Assembly (NCBI GenBank): GCA_964464375.1 | Contig: CAYXFU010000014.1 | Coordinates: 1-64,000, forward strand | Length of the DNA: 64,000 bases | Direction: 5' to 3' | Source: CAIOZA01 sp964464375 | GTDB taxonomy: Bacteria; Bacteroidota; Ignavibacteria; Kapaibacteriales; UBA2268 | Shown here: positions 24,756 through 33,530 of the stretch, one piece after another | Position numbering within the stretch: position 1 is the first letter of the stretch | Layout: the number at the start of each line of letters is the position of its first letter | Translations under genes and position numbers: made by a program | Notes under the pieces: model-generated | What the model saw: the letters and a program-made list of their open reading frames with translations, nothing else | Told to the model about the DNA's origin: nothing | The model's database searches: none

Positions 24756-25151
24756 ATGAATAATAAATCAATTATCATATTTACAATTATCCTGGCTCTG
24801 GGTATTGCTTCCTGCAACGATAATATTATCAGTGACCCTGCTCAGATAGTTTTCCCTGCTAAGAGTGTCAGCTATCAGAATCACATGCAGCCGTTTATGG
24901 TGCTTACCTGTGCCTACCAGGGTTGTCATAGCGACGAAACAATGGCAGGCGGAAGAAGTATGACCAACTACATAGCCCTGTTCGAAACGATGAATATGGG
25001 ACTTGTGATTCAAGGTAATCCTGACGCTAGCGTCCTCGTTCAGATGCTCGAAGGCAAACTCCCACATAATCCTTATGTTTATTGGACTGTGAACGAAAAT
25101 CACAAAACAGGTATCCGTCAATGGATTCTCGAAGGGGCAATGAATAATTAG
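24756..25151 (+). CDS. Lipoprotein with a CX4CH haem-type motif, putative cytochrome c
   Basis: The ATG at 24756 gives a clean lipoprotein signal with IASC and lipidated Cys20; a GTG at 24747, adjoining the panB stop, is the alternative start. The mature part has LTCAYQGCHSDE, that is C52-x4-C57-H58, resembling the CX4CH variant of the c-type haem motif seen in planctomycete-type and Bacteroidota cytochromes, and later MLEGKLPHNPYVYWT, where a Met could be the distal ligand. The ending (IRQWILEGAMNN) is typical of such small modules. Haem binding is inferred. It follows panB directly and precedes hicA by 9 bases. Confidence 0.7.
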   Translation: MNNKSIIIFTIILALGIASCNDNIISDPAQIVFPAKSVSYQNHMQPFMVLTCAYQGCHSDETMAGGRSMTNYIALFETMNMGLVIQGNPDASVLVQMLEGKLPHNPYVYWTVNENHKTGIRQWILEGAMNN

Positions 25152-25160
25152 GATTTGTTA

Positions 25161-25397
25161 ATGACCAAAAAATCAAAATTATACTCAAGAATTAAAAATA
25201 ATCCCCGAGGAATTACATTCTCTGAATTAAGAATCTTTTTAGAAGATAATGGTTTTGCATTTAAGAGACAATCCGGATCACATTTTGTATATTCTAAAAA
25301 AGAAATTACATTTGTTATACCTTCTCATAATAATAAGGTAAAAGAAATTTACGTAAAAAGAGTCATTGATATTATAGATAAAATGAATAAGGACTAA
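25161..25397 (+). CDS. hicA: HicA-type toxin (mRNA interferase)
   Basis: The ATG at 25161 follows AGGA with good spacing; a TTG two codons upstream is disregarded. The 78-residue protein has the dsRNA-binding-like HicA fold: LEDNGFAFKRQSGSHFVYSKK with the conserved His41, then ITFVIPSHNNKVKEIYVKRVIDII. HicA toxins cleave mRNA and are held by HicB. The gene order hicA-hicB with a one-base gap is standard. It is slightly longer than the classical ~60-residue HicA because of an N-terminal RGITFSELRIF helix, as in many Bacteroidota members. Confidence 0.88.
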   Translation: MTKKSKLYSRIKNNPRGITFSELRIFLEDNGFAFKRQSGSHFVYSKKEITFVIPSHNNKVKEIYVKRVIDIIDKMNKD

Positions 25398-25398
25398 C

Positions 25399-25629
25399 AT
25401 GAATTATCCAATAATAATATATCCTGCAGAAGAAGGAGGCTATGTAGCCGAAATTATTTCCTTCCCTGGTTGTTTAGCACAAGGAGAAAGCTATCTCGAG
25501 TGTCTTGAAGAAATGGAAACTGTGTCAAAATTATGGACAGAAGAATATTTATCTTCTCACGATGCACTCCCAAATTCAAAGAATGCACTTGATAAACTTT
25601 TAAAATTTAATCAAATTGAATTTGCATAG
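25399..25629 (+). CDS. hicB: HicB-type antitoxin
   Basis: The 76-residue protein has the partial RNase H-like HicB fold: IIYPAEEGGYVAEIISFPGCLAQGESYLECLEEMETV, in which the GY.AEI...PGC..QG.S..E..EE pattern is diagnostic. The C-terminal part (ALDKLLKFNQIEFA) is short and shows no clear helix-turn-helix or ribbon-helix-helix DNA-binding domain, so autoregulation by this protein is uncertain. It follows hicA after one base, which implies translational coupling. Confidence 0.88.
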   Translation: MNYPIIIYPAEEGGYVAEIISFPGCLAQGESYLECLEEMETVSKLWTEEYLSSHDALPNSKNALDKLLKFNQIEFA

Positions 25630-25709
25630 AACTTCGTAGTAATTTAAATTTTCATTATTTAAAAAATAATTGTAACTTGAAAATTCAATAAATTACTGCA
25701 AAGGTCATA

Positions 25710-26342
25710 ATGTTTAAAATTATTATTTTTTGTTCGTCACTTATTTTTGCTATTTTACTCCTATCGTGTGCAACTGGCAGAATTGAATCCCTCACAAGAC
25801 TCCCGAATGAAGCTATTGTAATTGCAAAATTAAAAATTCTAAATTTTGGAGATGATGAAACATCAAATACTCATTTGTTGTTTAATGAAAGGGCTTGGGG
25901 CACATATCATGTAAAACCAGATGATAGTAATTATATTTATATGAAGCTTCCAATAGGGAAACATAATCTAGCAAGAGTTTCAATTGAAGACAGAAGTATT
26001 AACATTCCTGATACATATACCTCTTTTGTTATTCCTGAAGGAAAGATATATTACATTGGTGATATATCAACTAAATTAAGGCTTCGTCCAAATCTTGGAT
26101 TCATGTTTGGCTTGCTTGGTGCATTAGCTTATGAAAGCAGATCTCTTGAATTACCAGAAATTATTGTTGAAAATAATATAAACCAAGCAACATCATATTT
26201 TAAAAAAATGTTTCCATCAAGTGATACAATTTATACTTCCATTATGAATGTAGATACTGTTCACTTTAAAGTAACATCCTCTCAGAAATCAGACACAAAT
26301 AATCGAAAACAAAGTAAATTCAAGAAAAAATATGGATATTGA
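25710..26342 (+). CDS. Putative lipoprotein, unknown function
   Basis: The 210-residue protein has a lipoprotein signal with LLSC (Cys20). The mature part is beta-rich and includes GKHNLARVSIEDRS, VIPEGKIYYIGDIS and LRPNLGFMFGLLGALAYES, and ends in a Lys/Asn/Gln-rich basic tail (NNRKQSKFKKKYGY). The middle resembles DUF2846-like lipoproteins (cargo that reports a value through 'I.EGK.YYIG'), but I cannot confirm that. It stands alone after hicAB. The ~220-base spacer after it holds no gene or clear hairpin. Confidence 0.6.
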   Translation: MFKIIIFCSSLIFAILLLSCATGRIESLTRLPNEAIVIAKLKILNFGDDETSNTHLLFNERAWGTYHVKPDDSNYIYMKLPIGKHNLARVSIEDRSINIPDTYTSFVIPEGKIYYIGDISTKLRLRPNLGFMFGLLGALAYESRSLELPEIIVENNINQATSYFKKMFPSSDTIYTSIMNVDTVHFKVTSSQKSDTNNRKQSKFKKKYGY

Positions 26343-26559
26343 TGTATCATGATCGGATAAATTTAAAAAAGGACCCTAATTGCAAGTTTCTTCATTTGAG
26401 TCATTTGAGTCAGCCTAACTATCAAACAAAAATAAAATGATGCTCTGATTTAGTATATTATATCAAATGATAAAAGAAAATCAATAAACTTGAGCTTATT
26501 ACATCTTCATAATAGAGGTAAGGAATAAAAATTTAATTATCAGGCTATAAAACCTCAGC

Positions 26560-27372
26560 TTAAGCATGGGATGTATATCCGGTATTTTTGTAAGCAACCA
26601 AATTTGTTCCGTGTAAATGGACAATGTTTAAATTCTGACGGAGTTCGTTTAAATATTTGTAAACATCCCTGATTTCGGGAATATTTTCATTATAATCGTG
26701 CCAGAGAATTATACCGCCATTTTTCAGCATCTTCAATGCCTTTTCTGTATCACTCTTTATGTATGAATAGGCATGTGAGCCATCAATAAATATTAAATCA
26801 TACATTTCCGGATATTGCGTTTCGTCCAGATCCTTCGAATCCATGAACAATTGAGTTATCTTATGCTCAATATCTGTTCCTGAATAGAAGAATTTTGTAT
26901 AATTTGATTCATTTATTGCAACCTCGTGAGCAGTTTCGTTATCCCTGCCGGAATGAATATAACTGCTAACCTGATCGGGATGGAGAGTTAATGTAACAAT
27001 CTTTGCATCATCCGATGAGTTGCGTCCCAAATGATATGTTGTCCTTCCTGTGCATGTGCCAAACTCGAACATACTTTTCGAATATCTTGCCAGGACAGAT
27101 AATATCCAGGCTTCCAAATCAGTTGTTCCGCCATCTACCTGAGAATCGCCTCGCAGAATTATACTAACTTCTGCATCATTTGTAGTTCCATAATCGCCTG
27201 ATCGGAAAGCAGAATGAAATTCATCAAGCTTTACTGTAGGAATAAGCGTTGTCTGATTGTTGTTTTTCCCGGTAAGACGGTAAACTTTATTCCTGTAATG
27301 ATTGACCTTAACTATTAGAAAAGCAATTATAGCTATTAGAGTTGAGAAAAAAATTATGAGAACCAAATTCAT
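26560..27372 (-). CDS. Membrane-anchored class I SAM-dependent methyltransferase
   Basis: The 270-residue protein has an N-terminal membrane anchor (residues ~2-22) followed by a Methyltransf_24-like Rossmann domain: MFEFGTCTGRTTYHLG (SAM-binding motif I), LHPDQV, YDLIFIDGSHAYSYIKSDTEKALKMLKNGGIILWHDYN (motifs II-III), then IRDVYKYLNEL. Enzymes of this type methylate sugars or small molecules on surface glycans, but no glycan locus is adjacent and the substrate is unknown. It lies downstream of the cyclophilin gene on the same strand after a 46-base gap. Confidence 0.78.
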   Translation of the reverse strand: MNLVLIIFFSTLIAIIAFLIVKVNHYRNKVYRLTGKNNNQTTLIPTVKLDEFHSAFRSGDYGTTNDAEVSIILRGDSQVDGGTTDLEAWILSVLARYSKSMFEFGTCTGRTTYHLGRNSSDDAKIVTLTLHPDQVSSYIHSGRDNETAHEVAINESNYTKFFYSGTDIEHKITQLFMDSKDLDETQYPEMYDLIFIDGSHAYSYIKSDTEKALKMLKNGGIILWHDYNENIPEIRDVYKYLNELRQNLNIVHLHGTNLVAYKNTGYTSHA

Positions 27373-27418
27373 TAGTACCTTCTATAATTATTCCAAGTAT
27401 TACAAATTTAATTCATTC

Positions 27419-28072
27419 TCATTTCTTAATCAAATAAGCCTTTATAATATAGTCCAGTTTCGGATAGTTCTTTCGTATGAATTCTCCCGCATCGCCTGTA
27501 ACGGTGTCAAGCTTCAGTCTGGGTTCATCAGCATATCCGTTATAGAATTTATATACAATATCCATCCCCGAGCTGATATATGCAAAAGGAGGAAATCCCA
27601 GCGTTTCGCCATAAGAGACTGTATCCAGTCTCGGATTATTCTTCAGGTTGATGAAAAGCTGAGTGCCGCGTGTGTTCTTGCCTGCTCTTGCAAACGCTAT
27701 AGAGCCGGAGTCGTTGCTGTGCTTAACAGGTTCATCAAGCACAATGAACTTCGACCAGGCAGAATCCAGAAAGCCGTCAACAGTGCCGAACTGTGCAACG
27801 AAATTATTCATCACCCGATAAACAGGTATATTCGTAAAGTAGCCGCTCTCGACCAGCTGATAGAATCTGTCCACAGCCAGTGGAGATAATTTCCGCTCGG
27901 CTGTAACCTCGAATACACCCTGAGTAGTCTCGAACTTAGCCCGGAAAGTATCCGGAGCCTTCAGCTTCAGCAGATCAGGATTTATCTCTCTGCTCTGGCA
28001 AAACAAAGAAGAGAATGATAAAAACATTAACAGTGTTAATGCTGCTAAAAGTATATTGAATTTCGTTTTCAT
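27419..28072 (-). CDS. Exported cyclophilin-type peptidyl-prolyl isomerase
   Basis: The 217-residue protein has a signal peptide (hydrophobic residues ~8-25) and a cyclophilin domain: AKFETTQGVFEVTAERKLSPLAVDRFYQLVESGYF, PVYRVMNNFVAQFG (containing the FxxQ-like active-site Arg and Gln), then SGSIAFARAGKNTRGTQLFIN, which parallels the canonical MAxxGxNTxGSQFFI block. It probably assists folding of envelope or secreted proteins. It starts 4 bases after the stop of the WD40-like gene with a GGAG site, so the two are co-transcribed. Confidence 0.87.
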   Translation of the reverse strand: MKTKFNILLAALTLLMFLSFSSLFCQSREINPDLLKLKAPDTFRAKFETTQGVFEVTAERKLSPLAVDRFYQLVESGYFTNIPVYRVMNNFVAQFGTVDGFLDSAWSKFIVLDEPVKHSNDSGSIAFARAGKNTRGTQLFINLKNNPRLDTVSYGETLGFPPFAYISSGMDIVYKFYNGYADEPRLKLDTVTGDAGEFIRKNYPKLDYIIKAYLIKK

Positions 28073-28076
28073 ATTT

Positions 28077-29405
28077 TTACTCCTTCACAAGTTTAAAAGA
28101 TTTAGCAATATTCTTACCTTCAACTTTTATTATGTAAAATCCTTTATCTAAAAAACCTACATTGATTGGTATTGCAATCTGACCGACATCAAATTGTTTA
28201 ACATAAGAAAAATCTACTCTTTGCCCATTGAGCTTAAAAATAGAGATTTGAAGTACATCAGCAACCTGCAAATTTACTTTAATATTTATTTGACCAGAAG
28301 TTGGATTTGGAAATACTTCCTCTTGATCTTTTACAGCAATATCTCTCTCAATTACATCAGTATTAGTATTGTAAAATAGTGCTAATCCAGTTAATCCTCC
28401 ATAAATAATATATTCATTATGTGAAACGATATTTTCAAAAACATCAATCTTAACAGGAGAACACCAACATTTTTTCCTGTATTTTGCAAGGTCATAAGTA
28501 ATAAATTTATCCGTATTTATCATTTTACTTCTAAAAATTTTAACAGAATCTACAAAAACATAGCTAACATAAATATTATTCATACCATCTGATATTTTGA
28601 CACTCCATAATTCAATCGGTCCATAATTATTCGACATGACCAATGAATAATCTTTTAAATTCCAAATTTTAACATTTGAAGTATCAGGAGATGATACATT
28701 ATTAATTACTGCGAGATATTTATCATCCTTTGATATGTCCATATCGGGAATTTCATTTAACTGTACTTTGTAATGAAATTCCAATTCTGTAATCTTTTTG
28801 AAAGAGTCGGCATCATAAATGAATACTTGCCAAGGTTTTCCAGCTTTTACAACAACAAATTTATTGCTATTATTAAAATATTTAATTTTTCTCCAATCCC
28901 CATAAAGCTCATCTATTTTATGATCGACTTTACCTGTTTCTATATCCCAAATAATAATTGCCGAATGTCTATTTCCACCATTAAATAATGTTGCAACGAT
29001 TTTTTTATTATCCGGGGAAATTGATAAAGAATATACTCCACTATACCCAATATCGTCTTTGAATTTTCTTTCAATTCCTGTCTCAACATCCCACATACCT
29101 ATATAGTAAGTGTTCTTACCTGATGCAAAAACATATTTTCCGTCTTTTGAGACATCTATTGATAAAATTTCCGGGGACTGATGTACAAACTGCTTCAGTA
29201 ATTTTCCCGTTGCAGTTTCCCTAATCTGCACATAAGACCCGGCATTATTAACAAATTTTGTCCCGTCAGGAAAGAATTTTACACAATTTACTGGACCATC
29301 CGGTAACAAATTTAATGTCCAAACAGTATCAGGTTCAACAGTCTGTGCAAGTGCAGAATAGAATGAAGCTGAGAGAATAACCAATAAAACAAAATACTTT
29401 TTCAT
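28077..29405 (-). CDS. T9SS cargo with a WD40-like propeller
   Basis: The start is set at the internal Met (29405), where the signal peptide MKKYFVLLVILSASFYSALA begins; six extra codons upstream are possible. About seven beta-propeller blades follow: FFPDGTKFVNN, DVSKDGKYVFAS, SISPDNKKIVATL, DISKDDKYLAVI, with WD-like ends WDVETG, WDIETGK and WNLKDY. The C-terminal 75 residues are a T9SS sorting domain (EVFPNPTSGQINIKVNL, SIFKLNGQRVDF, LDKGFYIIKVEG). This copy has no palindromic insert. It is co-transcribed with the cyclophilin gene. Confidence 0.8.
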   Translation of the reverse strand: MKKYFVLLVILSASFYSALAQTVEPDTVWTLNLLPDGPVNCVKFFPDGTKFVNNAGSYVQIRETATGKLLKQFVHQSPEILSIDVSKDGKYVFASGKNTYYIGMWDVETGIERKFKDDIGYSGVYSLSISPDNKKIVATLFNGGNRHSAIIIWDIETGKVDHKIDELYGDWRKIKYFNNSNKFVVVKAGKPWQVFIYDADSFKKITELEFHYKVQLNEIPDMDISKDDKYLAVINNVSSPDTSNVKIWNLKDYSLVMSNNYGPIELWSVKISDGMNNIYVSYVFVDSVKIFRSKMINTDKFITYDLAKYRKKCWCSPVKIDVFENIVSHNEYIIYGGLTGLALFYNTNTDVIERDIAVKDQEEVFPNPTSGQINIKVNLQVADVLQISIFKLNGQRVDFSYVKQFDVGQIAIPINVGFLDKGFYIIKVEGKNIAKSFKLVKE

Positions 29406-29534
29406 ATCCGACTTTACAATCATATAAAAAAGAAATTTAAGCTATTTTTGTCAAATTTACTAGTGGAATTGATTGTTTTTGAAAATGGAATTGTAGTGGC
29501 ACATTGCTTGTGACCCCTAAGTGGCTTTGGAACT

Positions 29535-29852
29535 CCCTCTCCAATTGTTGGAGAGGGTCAGGGTGAGGACAATCCTGTATTCATCTCCACCTTTCAACTT
29601 TATAACTTTATAAACTATTTTCTATAATGGTGAGGTTGACACGAGATTCCAGTAGGGACACATTGTATGTGTCCACAATAATACAGGATTCACGCAGTGA
29701 ATCCCTACAATACAAATGCGAAATAATTCGTAGGTCAAGCATCCTTGCTTGACCACTCTATAATGGACAAACAAGGATGTTTGTCCTACCAGAAGAAATG
29801 CAAAACCCACTTAATCCTCCTTGGAACAAGCAGGGCTGATTCGTTCTCTTTA
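29535..29852. repeat. Cluster of at least five palindromic mini-elements
   Basis: Within about 320 bases lie CCCTCTCCAA-ttg-TTGGAGAGGG (29535-29557), GGACACAT-tgt-ATGTGTCC (29656-29674), GGATTCAC-gca-GTGAATCC (29686-29704), GGTCAAGC-atcctt-GCTTGACC (29733-29754) and GGACAAAC-aaggat-GTTTGTCC (29765-29786), then the 22-bp repeat at 29831. Several start with gtagg or agtaggg, like the elements inside sorting domains. The part from 29695 to 29796 recurs at 63401-63495. No gene is present. Confidence 0.8.
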
Positions 29853-29899
29853 AAATATTAATTTGCTCCATAATTAGCATTAATTTTGTCTATTAAACC

Positions 29900-30604
29900 T
29901 TATTTTACAATCCCTACATAAATATAAGACACTCCGAAAAGTTGGGGATATGCTTTGATTGATGAGAAAACCGAGCTATTATCCATTATCTTCAGAAAAT
30001 CATCTCCTGATGGGAAGGATGCCGCTGTGGAAGGAAGATAAGTATAAGCTTCGATATTGGATGCCAGTAACCATCCCAGAAATGGAATGAGCAACTTTGT
30101 GTGCAGCTTCCAAAGAATGTTGAATAGTCCTTTGGGCTGACCTGTTTCAAGGATTGCCACAACTCCACCGGAAGCAACAACCCGTGCCATTTCCTTGAGG
30201 CATACCAAAGGATCGGGTACATTTCTAATTCCATAACCGATAGTTGCAGAGTCAAAACTATTATCTGCAAAATCCAGTGCCATGGCATCAGCTGTTTGGA
30301 TTGATAAGTTAATATTCCTCCGGCTTGACCGCTCTTTTAGCACGTCGAGCATTTCTTCACAGAAATCAGTTGCTGTTACTCTTCTTTCGGGTAGATCTTT
30401 AATCAATGATAAAGCGATGTCGCCTGTACCCGATGCAACATCGATAATGTTCAGATTATTGGCTGAATATTGATTGACCATTGCGATTAATCTTCTCTTC
30501 CAGATACGATGAAGTCCGAAAGTGATTAAATCATTCATCAAATCATATTTTTTGGCAATTGAAGCGAATAATTCTCTTACTTCAGTTTTTTGTATTTCAC
30601 TCAT
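29900..30604 (-). CDS. ubiE: Demethylmenaquinone methyltransferase
   Basis: The 234-residue enzyme is a UbiE/MenG C-methyltransferase that converts demethylmenaquinone to menaquinone in the respiratory chain. Motifs are VRELFASIAKKYDLMNDLITFGLHRIWKRR at the start, IDVASGTGDIALSL (motif I), SFDSATIGYGIRNVPDPLVCLKEMARVVASGGVVAILE and the family ending FSSIKAYPQLFGVSYIYVGIVK-like. The length is normal. No other men genes are nearby. The divergent sensor gene begins about 165 bases away, so the two may share a control region. No clear ribosome binding site precedes the ATG. Confidence 0.92.
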   Translation of the reverse strand: MSEIQKTEVRELFASIAKKYDLMNDLITFGLHRIWKRRLIAMVNQYSANNLNIIDVASGTGDIALSLIKDLPERRVTATDFCEEMLDVLKERSSRRNINLSIQTADAMALDFADNSFDSATIGYGIRNVPDPLVCLKEMARVVASGGVVAILETGQPKGLFNILWKLHTKLLIPFLGWLLASNIEAYTYLPSTAASFPSGDDFLKIMDNSSVFSSIKAYPQLFGVSYIYVGIVK

Positions 30605-30768
30605 TTAATGTCATTTATTCTATATTTATTCAATGCTTGAACCCAAAACTAAGAAAAATATATTTACTTATTATAAGGAATAAACAAATTATATGCAGAT
30701 TTATTAAATTTATCGCTAAATTTACCGATAATATCAGTTATCTTTTATTGAAGGGTGAGCTTTTTGAA

Positions 30769-33102
30769 TTGAAAATTATCTGCATTATATTTATAATTTT
30801 TGTTTCTGCAATATCTTCATTGATTAGCGGGGCTGATTCAATTGCCCAATATGAAAAAAAACTTCTAACTGCCGGCAAACATGAACAGGTCAATATCTTG
30901 ATTAAGCTTTCCACATACTATCAGAATATAAATCTAAAAAAAGCTGTAGAATATTCTGGAAAAGCCATTGAAATTGCCACTGTAACTAACAATATCAAAG
31001 GTCAGGCTGAAGCTTATCTGGTATATGCTAACCAAGTTATCAGATATGAGTTGCATGATTCAACAATCATAATCAAAGAAAAAGCATACAATCTATACAT
31101 GAGCATTGGTGAGGAACGTTTAGCCGCAAACGCACTTCTGGACGAAGCGGGTACAACATTGATGCTCCATCAATACTCCAAAACTAATGAATTGGTTCAT
31201 AAAGCCATACATTTGCTCGATAAGTACGACGACAGGAAGGCTATTGCCTGGAGTTTCTCAATACTTGGTCAACTATATAATATATTCGATCTCCAGGACT
31301 TAGCCATAGAATATTTAAACAATTCTATTCATATATATGAAAGTATTGGCGAAACTGTTAGTGCACAACATGTTTATGTATTGAAAAATCTTGCCAAGCT
31401 TGGGGCGAAAGATAAATCATCAATTAAAGATCTTCAGTATTCGTTGAGCGTTTTCAAGAAGAACGGCAAAAATTTCGATTTGATTGAGATCTATCGAGGA
31501 ATTGCAGATTATTATCATACTTTTGAGAAGAATTATACTTTAGCATCCTATTATCTCGATACGGCATTGACATTAGCCAAAGGCATGGGTGACAATACTA
31601 TGCATGGCATATTACTTTCTCAATATGCCTGGCTTTATCATTTAAAAGGTGATTATTCTAAAGAACTTGATTATAATCGGGAAGCTTTGGAAGTAAGAAG
31701 AAAATCAGGTTTTTCAATTCTTTTTGCCAGTTCACATTTAAATTTAGGAGCAACGTTTCTTATAATGAAGAGATATGATAGTTGCGAAGCTTATCTAAAA
31801 AAAGGGCTCGAATTGCTTGGAGATACAAATTCAAATCACTACACAAAGCGAGCTTTTAATCTTCTCTATCAGTATTATTTTGAAAAAAATGATTTACAAA
31901 AGGCTCTCTATTATAGGAACAAAGAGATGTTTGTTCAGCATCAGATGTCCATACAGGAAAATTCTGAGAGGATCAGTTCATTAAAAATGCAACTCGATCT
32001 GGCTGAATCAGAAAGGAATTTATCTCTACTGAAGCATGAGAAGGCAACAACATTCAATATCATAATAATTATTACAATTGTTCTTCTGTTAGCCTGCGGT
32101 ATATTTTACTTCATAAATTACCGCCGAAAACAAAATAATGCACTATTAGCCAAACGAATTGAAGATGCAGCTTTGATCAAAACACAGTTGTTTTCTGATT
32201 CCTCCCTTGAACCGCCGGGTTTAATGTATTTATATGATCCGGTTGATCATACTAACATAATCATTAATAATACCGTGCTCAATGATTTGGGTTATCGTTA
32301 TGCCATACAGGATAAACCGGATAAACTTTTCTGGGGATTAATCGATAAAGATGATGAATATCGCTTTAAGGATCTGCTGGATAATAACGAATTAGGTATC
32401 GATGACAATCCGTTGGTTATTGAATTCAGACTCAAAGACTATTTTGGGGATCTGAGGTATTTCAGATCGTTAAATAAAGTAATTTCCGAAAATGAACCGG
32501 GCAAGAACAAAAAAATTCTCGGTGTTGCAATCGAAGTTTCTGATTACAAGAAATATCAAGAAAATCAAACAAAACAGAAAACCCTAATCGAAGGTATCAA
32601 TCAATTTATTGAGCAAATATCAAATATTACTAATGCAAGGGACATTTATGTTAAAACTGCTGATAAAATAAAAGAAATCAGCGGAGCATCTTTAGTATGT
32701 ATCAGTTCTTTCGATCAAAATGAAAAAGTATTGACTCCTCAGCATTTTAGTGTAGAATCTCAACTTTTGCAAAAATTAAATGATGTTCTTGGTATGAATA
32801 TAGAGAAGATGACAATCCCGGTCTCAGATTATATGCTGGAAGATATTAAAAGCAATAAAATAAAATATTGGAATGATATCTATGAGCCAACTGGCGGTAT
32901 TATTTCCCAGCAGATTGCAGTATTGCTCAAGGATATGTTCAGCGTAAGGGAGATATTGGGTTTATCACTTGTTTATAATGAAGAGATCATCGGAGCAATC
33001 ATAATAATTATGCGAAACGTAAGGTTGGATATTGAACCGGAAATCCTAAGAATTTATGCGAATATTGCTTCTAATGCACTGAAAAATTTGAACTATAAGT
33101 GA
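30769..33102 (+). CDS. TPR-PAS-GAF membrane sensor without a visible output domain
   Basis: The chosen start is the TTG at 30769 (GGTGAG upstream), which places a signal-like hydrophobic stretch (KIICIIFIIFVSAISSLISG) at the N-terminus. An in-frame TTG at 30559 would overlap ubiE and add a second hydrophobic segment. The exported part has ~7-8 TPR-like helical repeats (e.g. LASYYLDTALTLAKGMGD, YDSCEAYLKKGLELLGD), then a coiled stretch, a membrane helix (TFNIIIIITIVLLLACGIFYF), a PAS-like domain (LEPPGLMYLYDPV...) and a GAF-like domain (DKIKEISGASLVCISSF ... NEEIIGAIIIIMRN), where it ends. No kinase, cyclase or DNA-binding module follows, so signalling must use a partner. Confidence 0.72.
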   Translation: MKIICIIFIIFVSAISSLISGADSIAQYEKKLLTAGKHEQVNILIKLSTYYQNINLKKAVEYSGKAIEIATVTNNIKGQAEAYLVYANQVIRYELHDSTIIIKEKAYNLYMSIGEERLAANALLDEAGTTLMLHQYSKTNELVHKAIHLLDKYDDRKAIAWSFSILGQLYNIFDLQDLAIEYLNNSIHIYESIGETVSAQHVYVLKNLAKLGAKDKSSIKDLQYSLSVFKKNGKNFDLIEIYRGIADYYHTFEKNYTLASYYLDTALTLAKGMGDNTMHGILLSQYAWLYHLKGDYSKELDYNREALEVRRKSGFSILFASSHLNLGATFLIMKRYDSCEAYLKKGLELLGDTNSNHYTKRAFNLLYQYYFEKNDLQKALYYRNKEMFVQHQMSIQENSERISSLKMQLDLAESERNLSLLKHEKATTFNIIIIITIVLLLACGIFYFINYRRKQNNALLAKRIEDAALIKTQLFSDSSLEPPGLMYLYDPVDHTNIIINNTVLNDLGYRYAIQDKPDKLFWGLIDKDDEYRFKDLLDNNELGIDDNPLVIEFRLKDYFGDLRYFRSLNKVISENEPGKNKKILGVAIEVSDYKKYQENQTKQKTLIEGINQFIEQISNITNARDIYVKTADKIKEISGASLVCISSFDQNEKVLTPQHFSVESQLLQKLNDVLGMNIEKMTIPVSDYMLEDIKSNKIKYWNDIYEPTGGIISQQIAVLLKDMFSVREILGLSLVYNEEIIGAIIIIMRNVRLDIEPEILRIYANIASNALKNLNYK

Positions 33103-33116
33103 AATAATGAATAGAA

Positions 33117-33145
33117 GGACTCCACTTCCCAGGTGGAGCACATCC
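33117..33145. repeat. Palindromic element, copy of the 14821 type
   Basis: ggaCTCCACttcccagGTGGAGcac resembles the hairpin at 14821-14845, with a 6-bp stem here. It lies 15 bases past the sensor gene and may end that transcript. Confidence 0.55.
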
Positions 33146-33201
33146 AATTCTTTAATCATGCCTTTAATCCTAAAAATCAAGTAAATCACAGTACAGACAT
33201 T

Positions 33202-33393
33202 TTATAATTTCACAAATTTACTGACTTTGTCGCCAATCTTTATAAAATAGATGCCGGTAGCCAAACCGGATACAACGATATGCAGGGGCAATTCAGTTTG
33301 TCCAAATATATTAAAGATCTTTATGTCGCTTTGTAAGGGAGAACGACCGTTCGCCCATACGGATATTTCAATGAAATCGGAGTTTGGATTGCA
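33202..33393 (-). pseudogene. Orphan T9SS sorting-domain remnant (copy F)
   Basis: The minus strand encodes NPNSDFIEISVWANGRSPLQSD, split by slot 1, then IKIFNIFGQTELPLHIVVSGLATGIYFIKI and SKFVKL, stop. Slot 1 is filled by the GGCGAACG-type palindrome (slightly decayed), but slot 2 is empty and shows the short natural loop. This copy therefore proves that the two inserts are independent. There is no start codon and no cargo upstream. Confidence 0.72.
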
Positions 33394-33530
33394 TCGATTG
33401 CATCATGAATTTGCACTTTATGCACTATTTAAATAAATGTTTGGTTGTTTTGATTTTCTTTAACCTCTTTATTTATCAACTATTTTACTTTTGGGTTTGC
33501 ACTTATGCATCTTTTGCATCGTTTTTTTTC

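Noticed and set aside
27302..27889. Long plus-strand frame of 195 codons
   Set aside because: It is antisense to the cyclophilin and methyltransferase genes, and has no family signature.
29622..29810. Short minus-strand frame in the 29.7-kb spacer
   Set aside because: It is made entirely of palindromic elements.
30559..30768. Upstream extension of the TPR sensor to a TTG inside ubiE
   Set aside because: It would overlap the divergent gene by 46 bases and place a second membrane segment before the signal; a better ribosome binding site lies at 30769.
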